In this document: positions 29,760 to 39,319 of the stretch, in pieces
Numbering within the stretch: position 1 is the stretch's first letter
How the letters are laid out: every line of letters begins with the position of its first letter
From: Solirubrobacteraceae bacterium
GTDB lineage: Bacteria; Actinomycetota; Thermoleophilia; Solirubrobacterales; Solirubrobacteraceae
Direction: 5' to 3'
NCBI GenBank assembly: GCA_016463765.1
Contig: JAEMQS010000010.1
Location: forward strand, 26,562-90,561
DNA length: 64,000 bases
Notes under the pieces: generated by a model
Told to the model about the DNA's origin: nothing
What the model saw: only the letters and a program-made list of their open reading frames with translations
Database searches by the model: none
Position numbers and translations under genes: made by a program

Positions 29760-30597
29760 TGGCCGACGCCGCGAACTCGTGGACGCGGTGGGTCTCCTGG
29801 ATCTCGATGTCGGTCAGTCCGGCGGCGCCGAGCAGCGTCCGGTGGTCGTCGACGGTGAGCGCTCCCGCGATGCAGCCGGTGTACTGCTGCATGTCGGCGC
29901 GGGTGGCGTCGTCCATGTCGGCGTCGGCGACCACGTCGCTGACGGCCACCCGACCGCCGGGCCGCAGCACCCGCGCAACCTCGCGCAGGACCTGCGCCTT
30001 GTCGGCGGAGAGGTTGATGACGCAGTTGCTGATGACGACGTCGACCGACGACGCGGGGAGCGGGATGGCCTCGATCTCGCCGCGCAGCCACTCGACGTTC
30101 TCGACGCCTGCCTGCTCCTGGTTGCGCCGCGCGAGATCGAGCATCTCGTCGGTCATGTCCAGCCCGTAGGCCTTGCCGGTGGCGCCGACCCGCCGGGCGG
30201 AGAGCAGGACGTCGATGCCGCCGCCCGAGCCGAGGTCGAGCACCGTCTCGCCCTCGTGTAGCTCGGCGACGGCCGTGGGGTTGCCGCACCCGAGCGACGC
30301 CATGGTGGCGGCGTCGGGGAGCGTGTCGGTGTCGCTGCCGTAGAGCGCGGCGCCGAAGACCTCGGCCTGCTCGTCCGTGATCACGGCCGCCTCGCCGCAG
30401 CAGGCCGCCGCGTCCGGGCCGTCCGTGACCGCGATCGCGGCGGCGGCGTAGCGTGAGCGCACCGCCTCGCGGATCTCGGTGTCGTCATGTCCGGCAGCGC
30501 ACCCGCACGAGCCGGACGCCGAGTCGCCGCAGCAGGTCGCCTTCTCGGTCGGTTCGCAACAGGTGGCCTGGGCGTCGGTCGAGCAGCAGTCGGACAT
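29737..30597 (-). CDS. arsM: arsenite methyltransferase with Cys-rich N-terminal extension
   Basis: [50 protein letters not shown]-term [33 protein letters not shown]. Confidence 0.92.
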   Translation of the reverse strand: MSDCCSTDAQATCCEPTEKATCCGDSASGSCGCAAGHDDTEIREAVRSRYAAAAIAVTDGPDAAACCGEAAVITDEQAEVFGAALYGSDTDTLPDAATMASLGCGNPTAVAELHEGETVLDLGSGGGIDVLLSARRVGATGKAYGLDMTDEMLDLARRNQEQAGVENVEWLRGEIEAIPLPASSVDVVISNCVINLSADKAQVLREVARVLRPGGRVAVSDVVADADMDDATRADMQQYTGCIAGALTVDDHRTLLGAAGLTDIEIQETHRVHEFAASAIIRARRP

Positions 30598-30614
30598 GGG
30601 CAGAGGCTCCATAG

Positions 30615-30667
30615 ATCGAGAAACGTCGATGCAGGCCACGCTAGGGACTGTATCGACGAATGTCAAT
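30615..30667. promoter_or_regulatory. tandem ArsR-type operators upstream of second arsM
   Basis: ATCGA-GAAACG-TCGAT (30615-30630, perfect) and ATCGA-CGAATG-TCAAT (30652-30667). Confidence 0.65.
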
Positions 30668-30679
30668 GCGTGTTCGCGG

Positions 30680-31039
30680 TCAGGCGTCGCCGAGCCAGCC
30701 CGCCAATGGGGCGAGCGCCTCGGGCACGACGTAGTAGTAGGCCCAGAGGCCGCGCCGCTCGGAGTCGACGATCCCGGCGTCTCGCAGCTTCTTGAGGTGG
30801 TGGCTCAGCGTGGGCTGGGCGATGTCGAAGAGCGGCACGAGCTCGCAGACGCAGACCTTGCCGGCGTGCTTGCGCAGGACGTCGACGAGCTGGAGGCGGA
30901 TCGGGTCGCCGAGGGCCTTGGCGAGCTGGGCCATGCGGATGGCGTCGGCTCGCTCGACGTCGGGGTAGACGATCGGCTCGCAGCACGGTTCGCCCTTGGG
31001 CCGCTTGGTCTTCGGGGTCAGCTCAAGATCGACGGACAT
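30680..31039 (-). CDS. arsR: ArsR family transcriptional regulator
   Basis: [48 protein letters not shown]-terminal [11 protein letters not shown]. Confidence 0.92.
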   Translation of the reverse strand: MSVDLELTPKTKRPKGEPCCEPIVYPDVERADAIRMAQLAKALGDPIRLQLVDVLRKHAGKVCVCELVPLFDIAQPTLSHHLKKLRDAGIVDSERRGLWAYYYVVPEALAPLAGWLGDA

Positions 31040-31137
31040 CGATGCAGCATGCCACACGGGCCCGTCTGCGGCGAGGATGTGAAGACCGTGTGATCGTTCA
31101 TTGCAGCGACGTTCATCGATGGAATACCGTCGGCCGC

Positions 31138-32142
31138 GTGACCACCATCGCCATCAACGGGTTCGGCCGCATGGGCCGCCTCGCGCTCCGTGCCGCTTGG
31201 GGCCGCGCCGACCTCAGCTTCACGCACATCAACGAGCTGCGCGCCGACGCCGCGACCTCGTCGCACCTGCTCACGTTCGACTCCGTCCATGGTCGCTGGG
31301 ACCGCGACATCCGTGGGGAGGGCGACGAGCTCATCGTGGACGGCACCGCGATCTCCCACAGCAGCCACGGAACGCCGGGCGAGGTGCCGTGGAACGGCGT
31401 CGACATCGTGCTCGAGTGCAGCGGGAAGTTCCGCACCATGGAGTCGCTGCAGCCGTACTTCGACGCTGGGGTGCAGAAGGTCGTCGTCGCCGCGCCGGTG
31501 AAGGACGACCGCGCGCTGAACGTCGTCGTCGGTGTCAACGACGGCCTGTACGACCCCGACGTGTTCGGCGTCGTCACCGCCGCGTCGTGCACGACGAACT
31601 GCCTGGCGCCGGTCGTCAAGGTGCTGCACGAGGGCCTCGGCATCGAGCGCGGGGCCATCACGACGCTGCACGATCTGACGAACACGCAGACGATCGTCGA
31701 CGCGCCGCACAAGGACCTCCGGCGCGCCCGCGCGGCCGGGATGTCGCTCATCCCGACGACCACCGGCAGCGCCACCGCGATCGCGCTCATCTTCCCCGAG
31801 CTGCAGGGCAAGCTCAACGGCCTGGCGGTGCGCGTCCCACTGCTCAACGCGTCGCTGACCGACTGCGTGTTCGACGTCGCGCGGCCCACGACCGTGGACG
31901 AGGTCAACGGCCTGCTGCGCGACGCGGCCGCCGGAGCGCTCGACGGCATCCTGGGCTACGAGGAGCGCCCGCTCGTCTCGGTCGACTACGTCAACGACCC
32001 CCGGTCGAGCATCGTCGACGCGCCGTCGACGATGGTCATCGACGAGACCCAGGTGAAGGTCCTGTCCTGGTACGACAACGAGTGGGGTTACGCGAACCGG
32101 CTCGTCGAGCTGGCGGGGATCGTCGGGGCGTCGCTGCCGTGA
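31138..32142 (+). CDS. gap: glyceraldehyde-3-phosphate dehydrogenase, ArsJ-associated
   Basis: [52 protein letters not shown] overlap with arsJ; GTG start. Confidence 0.93.
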   Translation: MTTIAINGFGRMGRLALRAAWGRADLSFTHINELRADAATSSHLLTFDSVHGRWDRDIRGEGDELIVDGTAISHSSHGTPGEVPWNGVDIVLECSGKFRTMESLQPYFDAGVQKVVVAAPVKDDRALNVVVGVNDGLYDPDVFGVVTAASCTTNCLAPVVKVLHEGLGIERGAITTLHDLTNTQTIVDAPHKDLRRARAAGMSLIPTTTGSATAIALIFPELQGKLNGLAVRVPLLNASLTDCVFDVARPTTVDEVNGLLRDAAAGALDGILGYEERPLVSVDYVNDPRSSIVDAPSTMVIDETQVKVLSWYDNEWGYANRLVELAGIVGASLP

Positions 32143-33389
32143 GGCAGGAGGGCGACCTGCGCAACTACGCGCTCGTCACGGGCGCGTACTGGGCGGACAC
32201 CGTCACCGACGGTGCGCTGCGCATGCTCGTCCTCTTCTACTTCTACGAGCGGGGATTCAGCCCGTTCGAGGTCGCGATGCTGTTCCTCTTCTACGAGGTC
32301 TTCGGGATCGTTACGAACCTCGTCGGGGGATATCTCGCCGCGCGGTTCGGGCTGCGCAGCACGCTGCTCGGCGGGCTGAGCGTGCAGCTGCTCGCGCTCG
32401 GGATGCTGGCGCTGGCGCCCGACCCGTGGCTCGTCGTGCCGTACGTGATGGTGTCGCAGGGCCTGAGCGGCATCGCGAAGGACCTCACGAAGATGAGCTC
32501 GAAGAGCGCGGTGAAGCTCGTCGTCCCCGAGGACGCGCCCGGCTCGCTGTACAAATGGGTCGCGATCCTCACCGGTTCGAAGAACGCGCTGAAGGGCGTC
32601 GGCTTCTTCGTCGGCGGCGCGCTGCTGACGCTGACGAGCTTCCAGACCGCGCTGCTCGTCCTCGCCGGCCTGGTCGGCACCGCGCTGGTGGTCGTCCTCG
32701 TGATGATGCGCGGCGATCTGGGCCGGCCGGACGCCGGGGCGAAGTTCCGCCACATGTTCTCCAACAGCCGCGCGGTGAACCTGCTGGCCGCCGCGCGGAT
32801 CTTCCTGTTCGCCTCGCGCGATGTCTGGTTCGTCGTCGGCCTGCCGGTCTACCTGCGGACGGTGCTCGGCTGGAGCTTCTGGGAGGTCGGCACGTTCCTC
32901 GCCGTGTGGGTGATCGGCTACGGGATCGTCCAGGCGACCGCGCCGCGGTTCGTCCGCGACCCGGACGGCCGCACGGCGACCTGGCTGGCGTTCGTCCTCG
33001 CGGCCTTCCCGGCGGGCATCGCGATCGCGCTGGGGGCGGGGGCGGACGCGAACGTCGTGCTGATCGTCGGGCTCATCGCGTTCGGCGTGATCTTCGCGAT
33101 GAACTCCGCGGTGCACTCGTACCTGATCCTCGCCTACGCCGACGGTGACAAGGTCGCGATGAACGTCGGCTTCTACTACATGGCCAACGCGTTCGGACGC
33201 CTGACGGGGACGGTGCTGTCGGGCCTGCTGTACCAGTGGCAGGGCTTGGAGGCGTGCCTGTGGGCGTCGGTGGTGTTCGTGCTGCTGGCCGGGGTGCTGT
33301 CGCGGCTGCTGCCGACGGCGTCGGCGGCGGACGGGCCCGGACTGCGCATGCGGGGGCCCACGGATGACGGCGCCGTGGCGTCGCCGTAG
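32139..33389 (+). CDS. arsJ: organoarsenical efflux MFS transporter ArsJ
   Basis: [47 protein letters not shown]...[17 protein letters not shown]; directly follows gap. Confidence 0.93.
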   Translation: MRQEGDLRNYALVTGAYWADTVTDGALRMLVLFYFYERGFSPFEVAMLFLFYEVFGIVTNLVGGYLAARFGLRSTLLGGLSVQLLALGMLALAPDPWLVVPYVMVSQGLSGIAKDLTKMSSKSAVKLVVPEDAPGSLYKWVAILTGSKNALKGVGFFVGGALLTLTSFQTALLVLAGLVGTALVVVLVMMRGDLGRPDAGAKFRHMFSNSRAVNLLAAARIFLFASRDVWFVVGLPVYLRTVLGWSFWEVGTFLAVWVIGYGIVQATAPRFVRDPDGRTATWLAFVLAAFPAGIAIALGAGADANVVLIVGLIAFGVIFAMNSAVHSYLILAYADGDKVAMNVGFYYMANAFGRLTGTVLSGLLYQWQGLEACLWASVVFVLLAGVLSRLLPTASAADGPGLRMRGPTDDGAVASP

Positions 33390-33398
33390 CCTCAGCTG

Positions 33399-33806
33399 AT
33401 GGCCGACACCACTGCCTACCGGGTCCACGCGCGCATCACCGGACCCGGAGTCTCGGAGATCACCGCGAAGCAGTCGACGATCCGCTTCGACAGCGCGCCG
33501 GCGATGGGCGACGAGCTGCCGGGACCCGCGGAGCTGCTGTGCAGCGCGTTTGCGGCCTGCGTGCTGAAGAACGTCGAGCGCTTCAGCGAGATCCTGGAGT
33601 TCCGTCAGGAGGGCGCCTCGGTCGAGGTCACCGCAGAACGCCAGCAGTCGCCTCCGAAGTTCGTCGCGGTCCGCTGGACGCTGACGCTCGTCACCGACGA
33701 GCCGCCCGCGCGCGTTGACCTGCTCGAGCGCAACCTCACGAAGTACGGGACCGTCTACAACACGCTCGCCGCCGCCTGCGACGTGAGCGGGAGGATCGTC
33801 GTGTGA
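33399..33806 (+). CDS. OsmC family protein
   Basis: GPAELLCSAFAACVLKNVERFSEI, C-term Cys in TLAAACDVSGRI. Confidence 0.85.
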   Translation: MADTTAYRVHARITGPGVSEITAKQSTIRFDSAPAMGDELPGPAELLCSAFAACVLKNVERFSEILEFRQEGASVEVTAERQQSPPKFVAVRWTLTLVTDEPPARVDLLERNLTKYGTVYNTLAAACDVSGRIVV

Positions 33807-34888
33807 GCACCCCCGCTGCGGCCGACGCTGTCGTCGGCCGCCTCTCCACGCTCGACCGCTGGCTCCCGCTGTGGATCGTCCTGGCCATGGCCGCCGGCCT
33901 CGCGCTCGGCGCGCTCGTCCCGGGATTCGACGACGCGCTCGACGCGCTGCGGATCGGCACCGTCTCGCTGCCGATCGCTCTGGGCCTGCTGCTCATGATG
34001 TACCCGGTCCTCGCGAAGGTCCGCTACGAGGAGCTCGGCCGGCTGACGGGCGAGCGGCGGATGCTGTGGGCGTCGCTGATCCTCAACTGGATCGTCGGGC
34101 CGCTGCTCATGTTCGCGCTGGCGTGGATCTTCCTCGCCGACCACCCGGAGTTCCGCACCGGCCTGATCATCGTCGGGCTCGCGCGGTGCATCGCGATGGT
34201 GCTCATCTGGAGCGACCTGGCGTGCGGCGACAGCGAGGCCACGGCGCTCCTGGTCGCCATCAACTCGCTGTTCCAGATCGTCGCGTACTCGCTGCTCGGC
34301 TGGTTCTATCTCACCGCGCTGCCCGACCTGCTGGGGCTTGACACCCAGGGCTTCGAGGTCTCGATGTGGGAGGTCGCGCGGACCGTGCTGATCTTCCTCG
34401 GCATCCCGCTCGTCGCCGGGTATCTGACGCGACGCATCGGCATCGCCCGGCGCGGCGAGCCCTGGTACCGCGAGGAGTTCCTGCCGCGGATCGGGCCGTT
34501 CGCGCTCTACGGGCTGCTGTTCACCATCGTGATGCTGTTCGCCATCCAGGGCGACGCGATCACGAGCAACCCGCTCGATGTCGCGCTCATCGCGGTGCCG
34601 CTGCTCATCTACTTCCTGGTGATGTTCTTCGTGGCGTTCGGGGCCGGGCACGCGCTGGGGCTCGGGTACGCCAAGACGGTGTCGCTGTCGTTCACGGCGG
34701 CGTCGAACAACTTCGAGCTGGCGATCGCGGTGGCGGTGGGCGTGTTCGGGGCGACGTCCGGGCAGGCCCTGGCCGGTGTGGTCGGGCCGCTGATCGAGGT
34801 GCCGGTGCTGGTGGGGCTGGTGTACGTGGCGCTGTGGCTGGGGCGGCGGTGGTTCGGGGACGTCGTGGCGTCCCCCCGCCCCGCGTGA
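33803..34888 (+). CDS. acr3: ACR3-family arsenite efflux transporter
   Basis: LLLMMYPVLAKVRYEEL, GLIIVGLARCIAMVLIWSDLACGD, SLSFTAASNNFELAIAVAV. Confidence 0.95.
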   Translation: MSTPAAADAVVGRLSTLDRWLPLWIVLAMAAGLALGALVPGFDDALDALRIGTVSLPIALGLLLMMYPVLAKVRYEELGRLTGERRMLWASLILNWIVGPLLMFALAWIFLADHPEFRTGLIIVGLARCIAMVLIWSDLACGDSEATALLVAINSLFQIVAYSLLGWFYLTALPDLLGLDTQGFEVSMWEVARTVLIFLGIPLVAGYLTRRIGIARRGEPWYREEFLPRIGPFALYGLLFTIVMLFAIQGDAITSNPLDVALIAVPLLIYFLVMFFVAFGAGHALGLGYAKTVSLSFTAASNNFELAIAVAVGVFGATSGQALAGVVGPLIEVPVLVGLVYVALWLGRRWFGDVVASPRPA

Positions 34889-34936
34889 CGCCAGGAGCGC
34901 GAGGGACTGCGCGTCTGCGTCACACGTGGGTGCCGG

Positions 34937-35347
34937 TCACAGCACGTGGCGCACTCGTGCTGCACCGAGGGAGGCCACAGCGCGCGCAGCCATCCCGGCG
35001 TCACCCGTGAGCAGCTTTGCATCCAGCCCTTCGGCGAGCGCGAGGTAGGCAGCGTCATGCGGGGTGAGCTCGTGGCGAAGGCTCCAGACACGTGCGCGCA
35101 GCGGGGCATGCGGATACCGCACCGCACGCAGGCGACCGAGATCGGTGACTGCCCCGGCGGCGCGCTCCTCGGTGATCTCGCCGGTCCGTGCGAGGCGGCG
35201 CAGCGCGCTGAGCGTCTCAGGCTCCAGCACCTCCGGCACGTGCCACGGCTCGTGCTCACGCCCGGCCATCTCCTCGCCGACGGCGGTCAGGGTGCTGGGG
35301 CGGCCGAGCAGGAAGTCGACCACCACGCTCGCGTCGACGACGAGCAC
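34937..35347 (-). CDS. vapC: PIN-domain VapC-type toxin
   Basis: MLVVDASVVVDFLLG, HDAAYLALAEGLDAKLLTGDAGMA. Confidence 0.88.
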   Translation of the reverse strand: MLVVDASVVVDFLLGRPSTLTAVGEEMAGREHEPWHVPEVLEPETLSALRRLARTGEITEERAAGAVTDLGRLRAVRYPHAPLRARVWSLRHELTPHDAAYLALAEGLDAKLLTGDAGMAARAVASLGAARVRHVL

Positions 35348-35350
35348 CTC

Positions 35351-35575
35351 TCAGCGAGTGTCGCGCTCGGCGCGGATCGCGGCGGCGCTCGACGGGCCCG
35401 CGTATGGGGTCCGCTCCCTGATCCTCTCGGCGAGCTCCCCGATCGTCGGGACATTCGCGAGCTCGGTCATCCGCGCCAGGAGATACTCGTTCAGTGACTG
35501 GCCCGAGAGCGCGGCCTGGGAGCGCAGCCGACGGTGCACATCTTCCGGCACGCCGCGAACCTGCACATTCGTCAT
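35351..35575 (-). CDS. vapB: FitA/VapB-type ribbon-helix-helix antitoxin
   Basis: MTNVQVRGVPEDVHRRLRSQAALSGQSLNEYLLARMTELA; immediately upstream of vapC. Confidence 0.85.
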   Translation of the reverse strand: MTNVQVRGVPEDVHRRLRSQAALSGQSLNEYLLARMTELANVPTIGELAERIRERTPYAGPSSAAAIRAERDTR

Positions 35576-35600
35576 GCATGCGATGCTAGCAACATGCATG
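35573..35600. promoter_or_regulatory. duplicated CATGCATG palindromes at vapB start
   Basis: CATGCATG at 35573-35580 and 35593-35600 (20-bp spacing), TGCTAGCA palindrome between. Confidence 0.55.
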
Positions 35601-35619
35601 CACGCCGCTTGGCGGTCGC

Positions 35620-36396
35620 TCAGCCGCTGATCTGCCGCTGGATGCTGCCGCCCGGCGTCGCGATGAACGCCTCGCCGGTCTTCAGGAACGCCACCCACCG
35701 CAGGCCCGAGGCGTCGTTGAGCACCGCGTAGTTGAACGATGACGCCGGCTTGCGGGCACGGCCGGAGGTGCTGCGGACGATGCGCGGCATCGCGGCCGGA
35801 TCGACCGCCGACCACGCGAAGGTCTCGAGCCCGCCGATCGGGGTCGGGGAGGTGCTGATGACGCGGACCTCGCCGTCCCACGTCGCCTGGGCGTTGCGCA
35901 GCCGCCCGTCGTTGAGGACGACCTGGACATCGACCCGCAGCGCCTCGACCCGGACCGAGCGCGGTCGGCCCTTCGCCTCGTCCTGCAGCCGCTGCAGTGC
36001 GACCTGGAGGTTTGCGCGGCGCAGCAGCGAGCCGGGCTGCATGCCGGTCGGCGGCTTGACGGGCGCGGGCGGGTCGGCGGATGCCGGGGTCTCGGGCTCG
36101 GGCTCGGGTTCCGGCTCCGGGTCGGCCTCCGCCACCGGCGCTTCGGGCTGTGGCGTGTCGGAATTGATGGTGAAGCTCGACCCGGTGCTCTTCGTATCCG
36201 AGTCGGTTGTGCCCAGCACGAACAGCCCCACGGCGATGCCGATGACGACCAGCACGCCGACCACGGCCGCGATCGCCCGGCCTGGCCCGCGCCGCTTCGG
36301 CCCGCCGGGAATCCCGGACGGCCCGCCGGTCGGGGAGCCGAGACCCGCCAGCGGGTCGGACTGCTTGATCTCGTTGCCGAAGGCGTCGTAGGGCAC
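35620..36396 (-). CDS. single-TM protein with acidic Pro-Glu linker, hypothetical
   Basis: AIAAVVGVLVVIGIAVGLFVLG TM; DPEPEPEPEPE repeat; GTG start. Confidence 0.6.
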   Translation of the reverse strand: MPYDAFGNEIKQSDPLAGLGSPTGGPSGIPGGPKRRGPGRAIAAVVGVLVVIGIAVGLFVLGTTDSDTKSTGSSFTINSDTPQPEAPVAEADPEPEPEPEPETPASADPPAPVKPPTGMQPGSLLRRANLQVALQRLQDEAKGRPRSVRVEALRVDVQVVLNDGRLRNAQATWDGEVRVISTSPTPIGGLETFAWSAVDPAAMPRIVRSTSGRARKPASSFNYAVLNDASGLRWVAFLKTGEAFIATPGGSIQRQISG

Positions 36397-36419
36397 GGAT
36401 CGGAACCCTACGCCGCCGA

Positions 36420-37379
36420 CTACAGCTTCGGCGTGCCCCCGGCCCGCTTGGGCTTGCAGGTCTGGTAGCGCCGGACACCGTTCTGGATCTTGCCCGAGCG
36501 CAGCCGCGCGGTGATCTGGACCGTCGCACGCCCCGCCGGCAACCCGCGCAGGTCGACGGTGCTGACGGTGCGTGTGACGCCGCCGATCTTCGCGCGCACC
36601 ACCTTGACGGTCTTGCCGTTGACCCGCACGGTCGCGGTGCGGACCGGGTCCTTGCGGTAGGAGCGGATGCGGATGCGGAAGCTCCGCCGGCTCACGCACG
36701 CCTTCGGCGCCGGACCGGCGATGAGCCCGGCGGCACCGGCCGCGGCCGCTGTCTCGGCGGGCGGCGTCTGCGGTGGGGTCGCGCCGGCGATCTCGGCGGG
36801 CGTCGCCTGCCGCACGACGATGGTGAGCACGCCGTTGTTGTCGCGCGTCTCGGAGTCGGTGATGCGGAAGCTCGCCGGCTGGCCCTGCCCCTGCAGCACA
36901 TAGGTGTAGGCGTGCCCCGGAGCGGCCGCGGTGAACGGCGTGCCGTTGGCCGTGGGGTGGCTGAATCCTGAGCCCGTGTTGGCCTGGAAGAAGCCGGCAG
37001 GCTTACCGGCGGTGCAGCTCGTCTGATTGACCCGCGCGAAGAGGAACTCCGCGTCGACACCGACCCGGCTCACCGGGCGGCCCGGCGACGGGGTCTGCGG
37101 CTCGTTCTCAGGGGCTCCGCACAGCAGGTGGTCCGCCGAGGACCCCGCCATGAGCCTCGGCTGGTAGCGCGAGTAGGTGCCCCGCACTTCGGCGACGTAG
37201 GCCGTCCCGGCGGTGAGCGGCTCGGCCGTGGTGACCGGGCCCGAGAAGCCGACGTTCGCCGGGCTGAAGCTGTCGAGCAACAGCGTCTCGGGCACCGTCA
37301 GGTCGGCCGACGCCCCGGCGGGGACGACGGCGATCGCGGTGAGCGCAAGCGGAAGCGCAAGGAGACGGGCTCGAAGCAT
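36420..37379 (-). CDS. exported hypothetical protein
   Basis: Signal peptide MLRARLLALPLALTAIAVVPAGASA; basic beta-rich C-terminus. Confidence 0.6.
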   Translation of the reverse strand: MLRARLLALPLALTAIAVVPAGASADLTVPETLLLDSFSPANVGFSGPVTTAEPLTAGTAYVAEVRGTYSRYQPRLMAGSSADHLLCGAPENEPQTPSPGRPVSRVGVDAEFLFARVNQTSCTAGKPAGFFQANTGSGFSHPTANGTPFTAAAPGHAYTYVLQGQGQPASFRITDSETRDNNGVLTIVVRQATPAEIAGATPPQTPPAETAAAAGAAGLIAGPAPKACVSRRSFRIRIRSYRKDPVRTATVRVNGKTVKVVRAKIGGVTRTVSTVDLRGLPAGRATVQITARLRSGKIQNGVRRYQTCKPKRAGGTPKL

Positions 37380-37529
37380 GTGGCGGTCCTTTGGGTGCTG
37401 GGCTCCACACGTCGTCGAGCGCGCACGCGGACGGTGGAGAGGTGCAGACGTCTGACAGGAGAACGGTGCGACCGCCAAGGTTCTTGCACGCGACCGGGCA
37501 AGTTGTTCTCAGGTGGTGAAACCCCGCCG

Positions 37530-38390
37530 ATGATCGCCCGATGCGCGATTACCATCGCCGCCGTGTCCACGGTCCAGCCGCCGCCCGTCCACCTCGACGA
37601 CGATGAGGCGCTCGGCATCCAGCTCGACCTCTCGGCACCCGGAGAGCCGCTCGTGATCGCGTTCGGCGGACTCGCCGAACGCGGGAACCAGCCGGCGTTT
37701 GAGTTCGCCCGCTTCACCAGCCGCCTCGGCGCGCAGCGGGCGCTGCTGCGCGATCATCACCGCGCCTGGTACCACCGCGGCGTCCGGGGTATCGGCGACG
37801 ACCTGCCGGCGGTGGAGGAGCGCCTGCGCGAGGTGGTCGCCGAGGCGCGCCCGAGCCGGGTCGTCGTCGTGGGGGCCTCCGCCGGAGGATTCGCCGCCAT
37901 GCTGCTCGGCCACCGGATCGACGCCGACGTCGTCCACGCGTTCGCCCCGCAGACCTTCATCGCGCCCGAGTTGCGCCGCCGCCATCGCGAGCCGCGCTGG
38001 AGGCGGGAGGTCGACAGCCTCGTCGCGTCTGGCCGGTACGACGCACGGTTCGGTGACGTCGTCCCGGTCCTGCGCGAGCAGCCCCGCCGGACGATCCATC
38101 ACCTCTGGTACGACGTCGTCGAGCAGGAGGACGTCGTCCACGCCACCCACGTCGCCGGGATCCCCTCGGTGCGGCTGCACGCGTTCCCCGAGGGCGGGCA
38201 CCACATCGTCCGCTGGCTGCGCGACGCCGGTCACCTCGATCCGATCGTCGAGAGCGCCCTGGCCGGGACCGACCCGGGGCGGCGGCCGGGAGAGATCGAG
38301 CCGGTCCTGCGCACGCGGCCCTCCGCGGCATGGATCGCACGTCGCCGGTGGTGGCAGGTGCGTCACCGCCGCGCCGGGACGTCCGGCTGA
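37530..38390 (+). CDS. alpha/beta hydrolase-like protein (paralogue 1)
   Basis: VVVGASAGGFAAMLLGHRIDADVVHAFAPQTF (GxSxG), EGGHHIVRWLRDAGH; start uncertain. Confidence 0.7.
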   Translation: MIARCAITIAAVSTVQPPPVHLDDDEALGIQLDLSAPGEPLVIAFGGLAERGNQPAFEFARFTSRLGAQRALLRDHHRAWYHRGVRGIGDDLPAVEERLREVVAEARPSRVVVVGASAGGFAAMLLGHRIDADVVHAFAPQTFIAPELRRRHREPRWRREVDSLVASGRYDARFGDVVPVLREQPRRTIHHLWYDVVEQEDVVHATHVAGIPSVRLHAFPEGGHHIVRWLRDAGHLDPIVESALAGTDPGRRPGEIEPVLRTRPSAAWIARRRWWQVRHRRAGTSG

Positions 38391-38394
38391 GCGG

Positions 38395-39231
38395 TCAGCG
38401 CGCCTGCCGGGCGCGGCGGCGGTGCTTGACCATCCACCACCGCCGGCGCAGCAGATAGAGCTGATCGGTCTTGGCGCGCAGGCGAGGCGTGATCTCGTCG
38501 GGGATCACGGGCGGCGCGTCTCCGGCGAGTGCCGACGTCAGGATCGGGATGAGATGGCCCTCGTCACGCAGCCACTTGACCAGGAGGTGGTCGCCGTGGG
38601 GGACGCAGTGCAGCGTGACGGTGGGAACGTCGAACACGTGCGTGGCATGGACGGCGTCGGGCTGCTCGCTCGGGCAGTACCAGAGGTGGATGGTCGGCAC
38701 GCGATCGGCCGGCGGGGTCCTCAGCGTCGTCGCGAGGTCGAGCGCGCGGGGGTCGTGACGACCCGACGCCATGAGCGCCGCGGTCTCCACCGACCAGCGC
38801 GGCTCGCGGTGTCGCCGCCGGAGCACGGGATCGAGGAACGTCTGGGGTGAGAACGCGTGGACCACATCCGCGCCCACGCGGTGACCGAACAGCATGGCGG
38901 CGTAACCGCCCGTCGACACGCCGACCATGACGATCCGCTCGGGCTGCGCCTCGTCGACGACCCGCCGCAGGAGCCGTTCGACCGATGCGAGGTCGTCCCC
39001 CGCGCCGCGTACGCCGTGGTGGTACCACGCGCGCTGGTGGTCGCGCAGCAGGCATCGCTGGGACGGCACATCCCGGGTGAGCCGCCCGAACTCGAAGAGC
39101 GTGGGATCTCCCGCGCCCGCCATGCCGCCGAACGCCACGAGCAGCGGGTCGCCGGGTTGCCCGAGCTCGATGTGGAACCCCAGGTCGGTGTCATCGGCCG
39201 CCACGGCCGGCGCGTCGTGCGTCGTCACGCC
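38395..39231 (-). CDS. alpha/beta hydrolase-like protein (paralogue 2)
   Basis: VMVGVSTGGYAAMLFGHRVGADVVHAFSPQTF; collinear with paralogue 1; start approximate, ORF open to 39372. Confidence 0.68.
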   Translation of the reverse strand, partial: GVTTHDAPAVAADDTDLGFHIELGQPGDPLLVAFGGMAGAGDPTLFEFGRLTRDVPSQRCLLRDHQRAWYHHGVRGAGDDLASVERLLRRVVDEAQPERIVMVGVSTGGYAAMLFGHRVGADVVHAFSPQTFLDPVLRRRHREPRWSVETAALMASGRHDPRALDLATTLRTPPADRVPTIHLWYCPSEQPDAVHATHVFDVPTVTLHCVPHGDHLLVKWLRDEGHLIPILTSALAGDAPPVIPDEITPRLRAKTDQLYLLRRRWWMVKHRRRARQAR

Positions 39232-39319
39232 CAAGGAACGGCACGCGCGCCCCGTCCTTGGACCGGGCAACCAGAACGTAACACCGGCGCACGTGGCGAC
39301 CGCCAGCATCTCGCGGACC

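Noticed and set aside
36097-36135. Tandem ctcggg/ctccgg-like repeat as a possible minisatellite
   Set aside because: It is the codon repeat for the PEPEPEPE linker of the 35620-36396 protein
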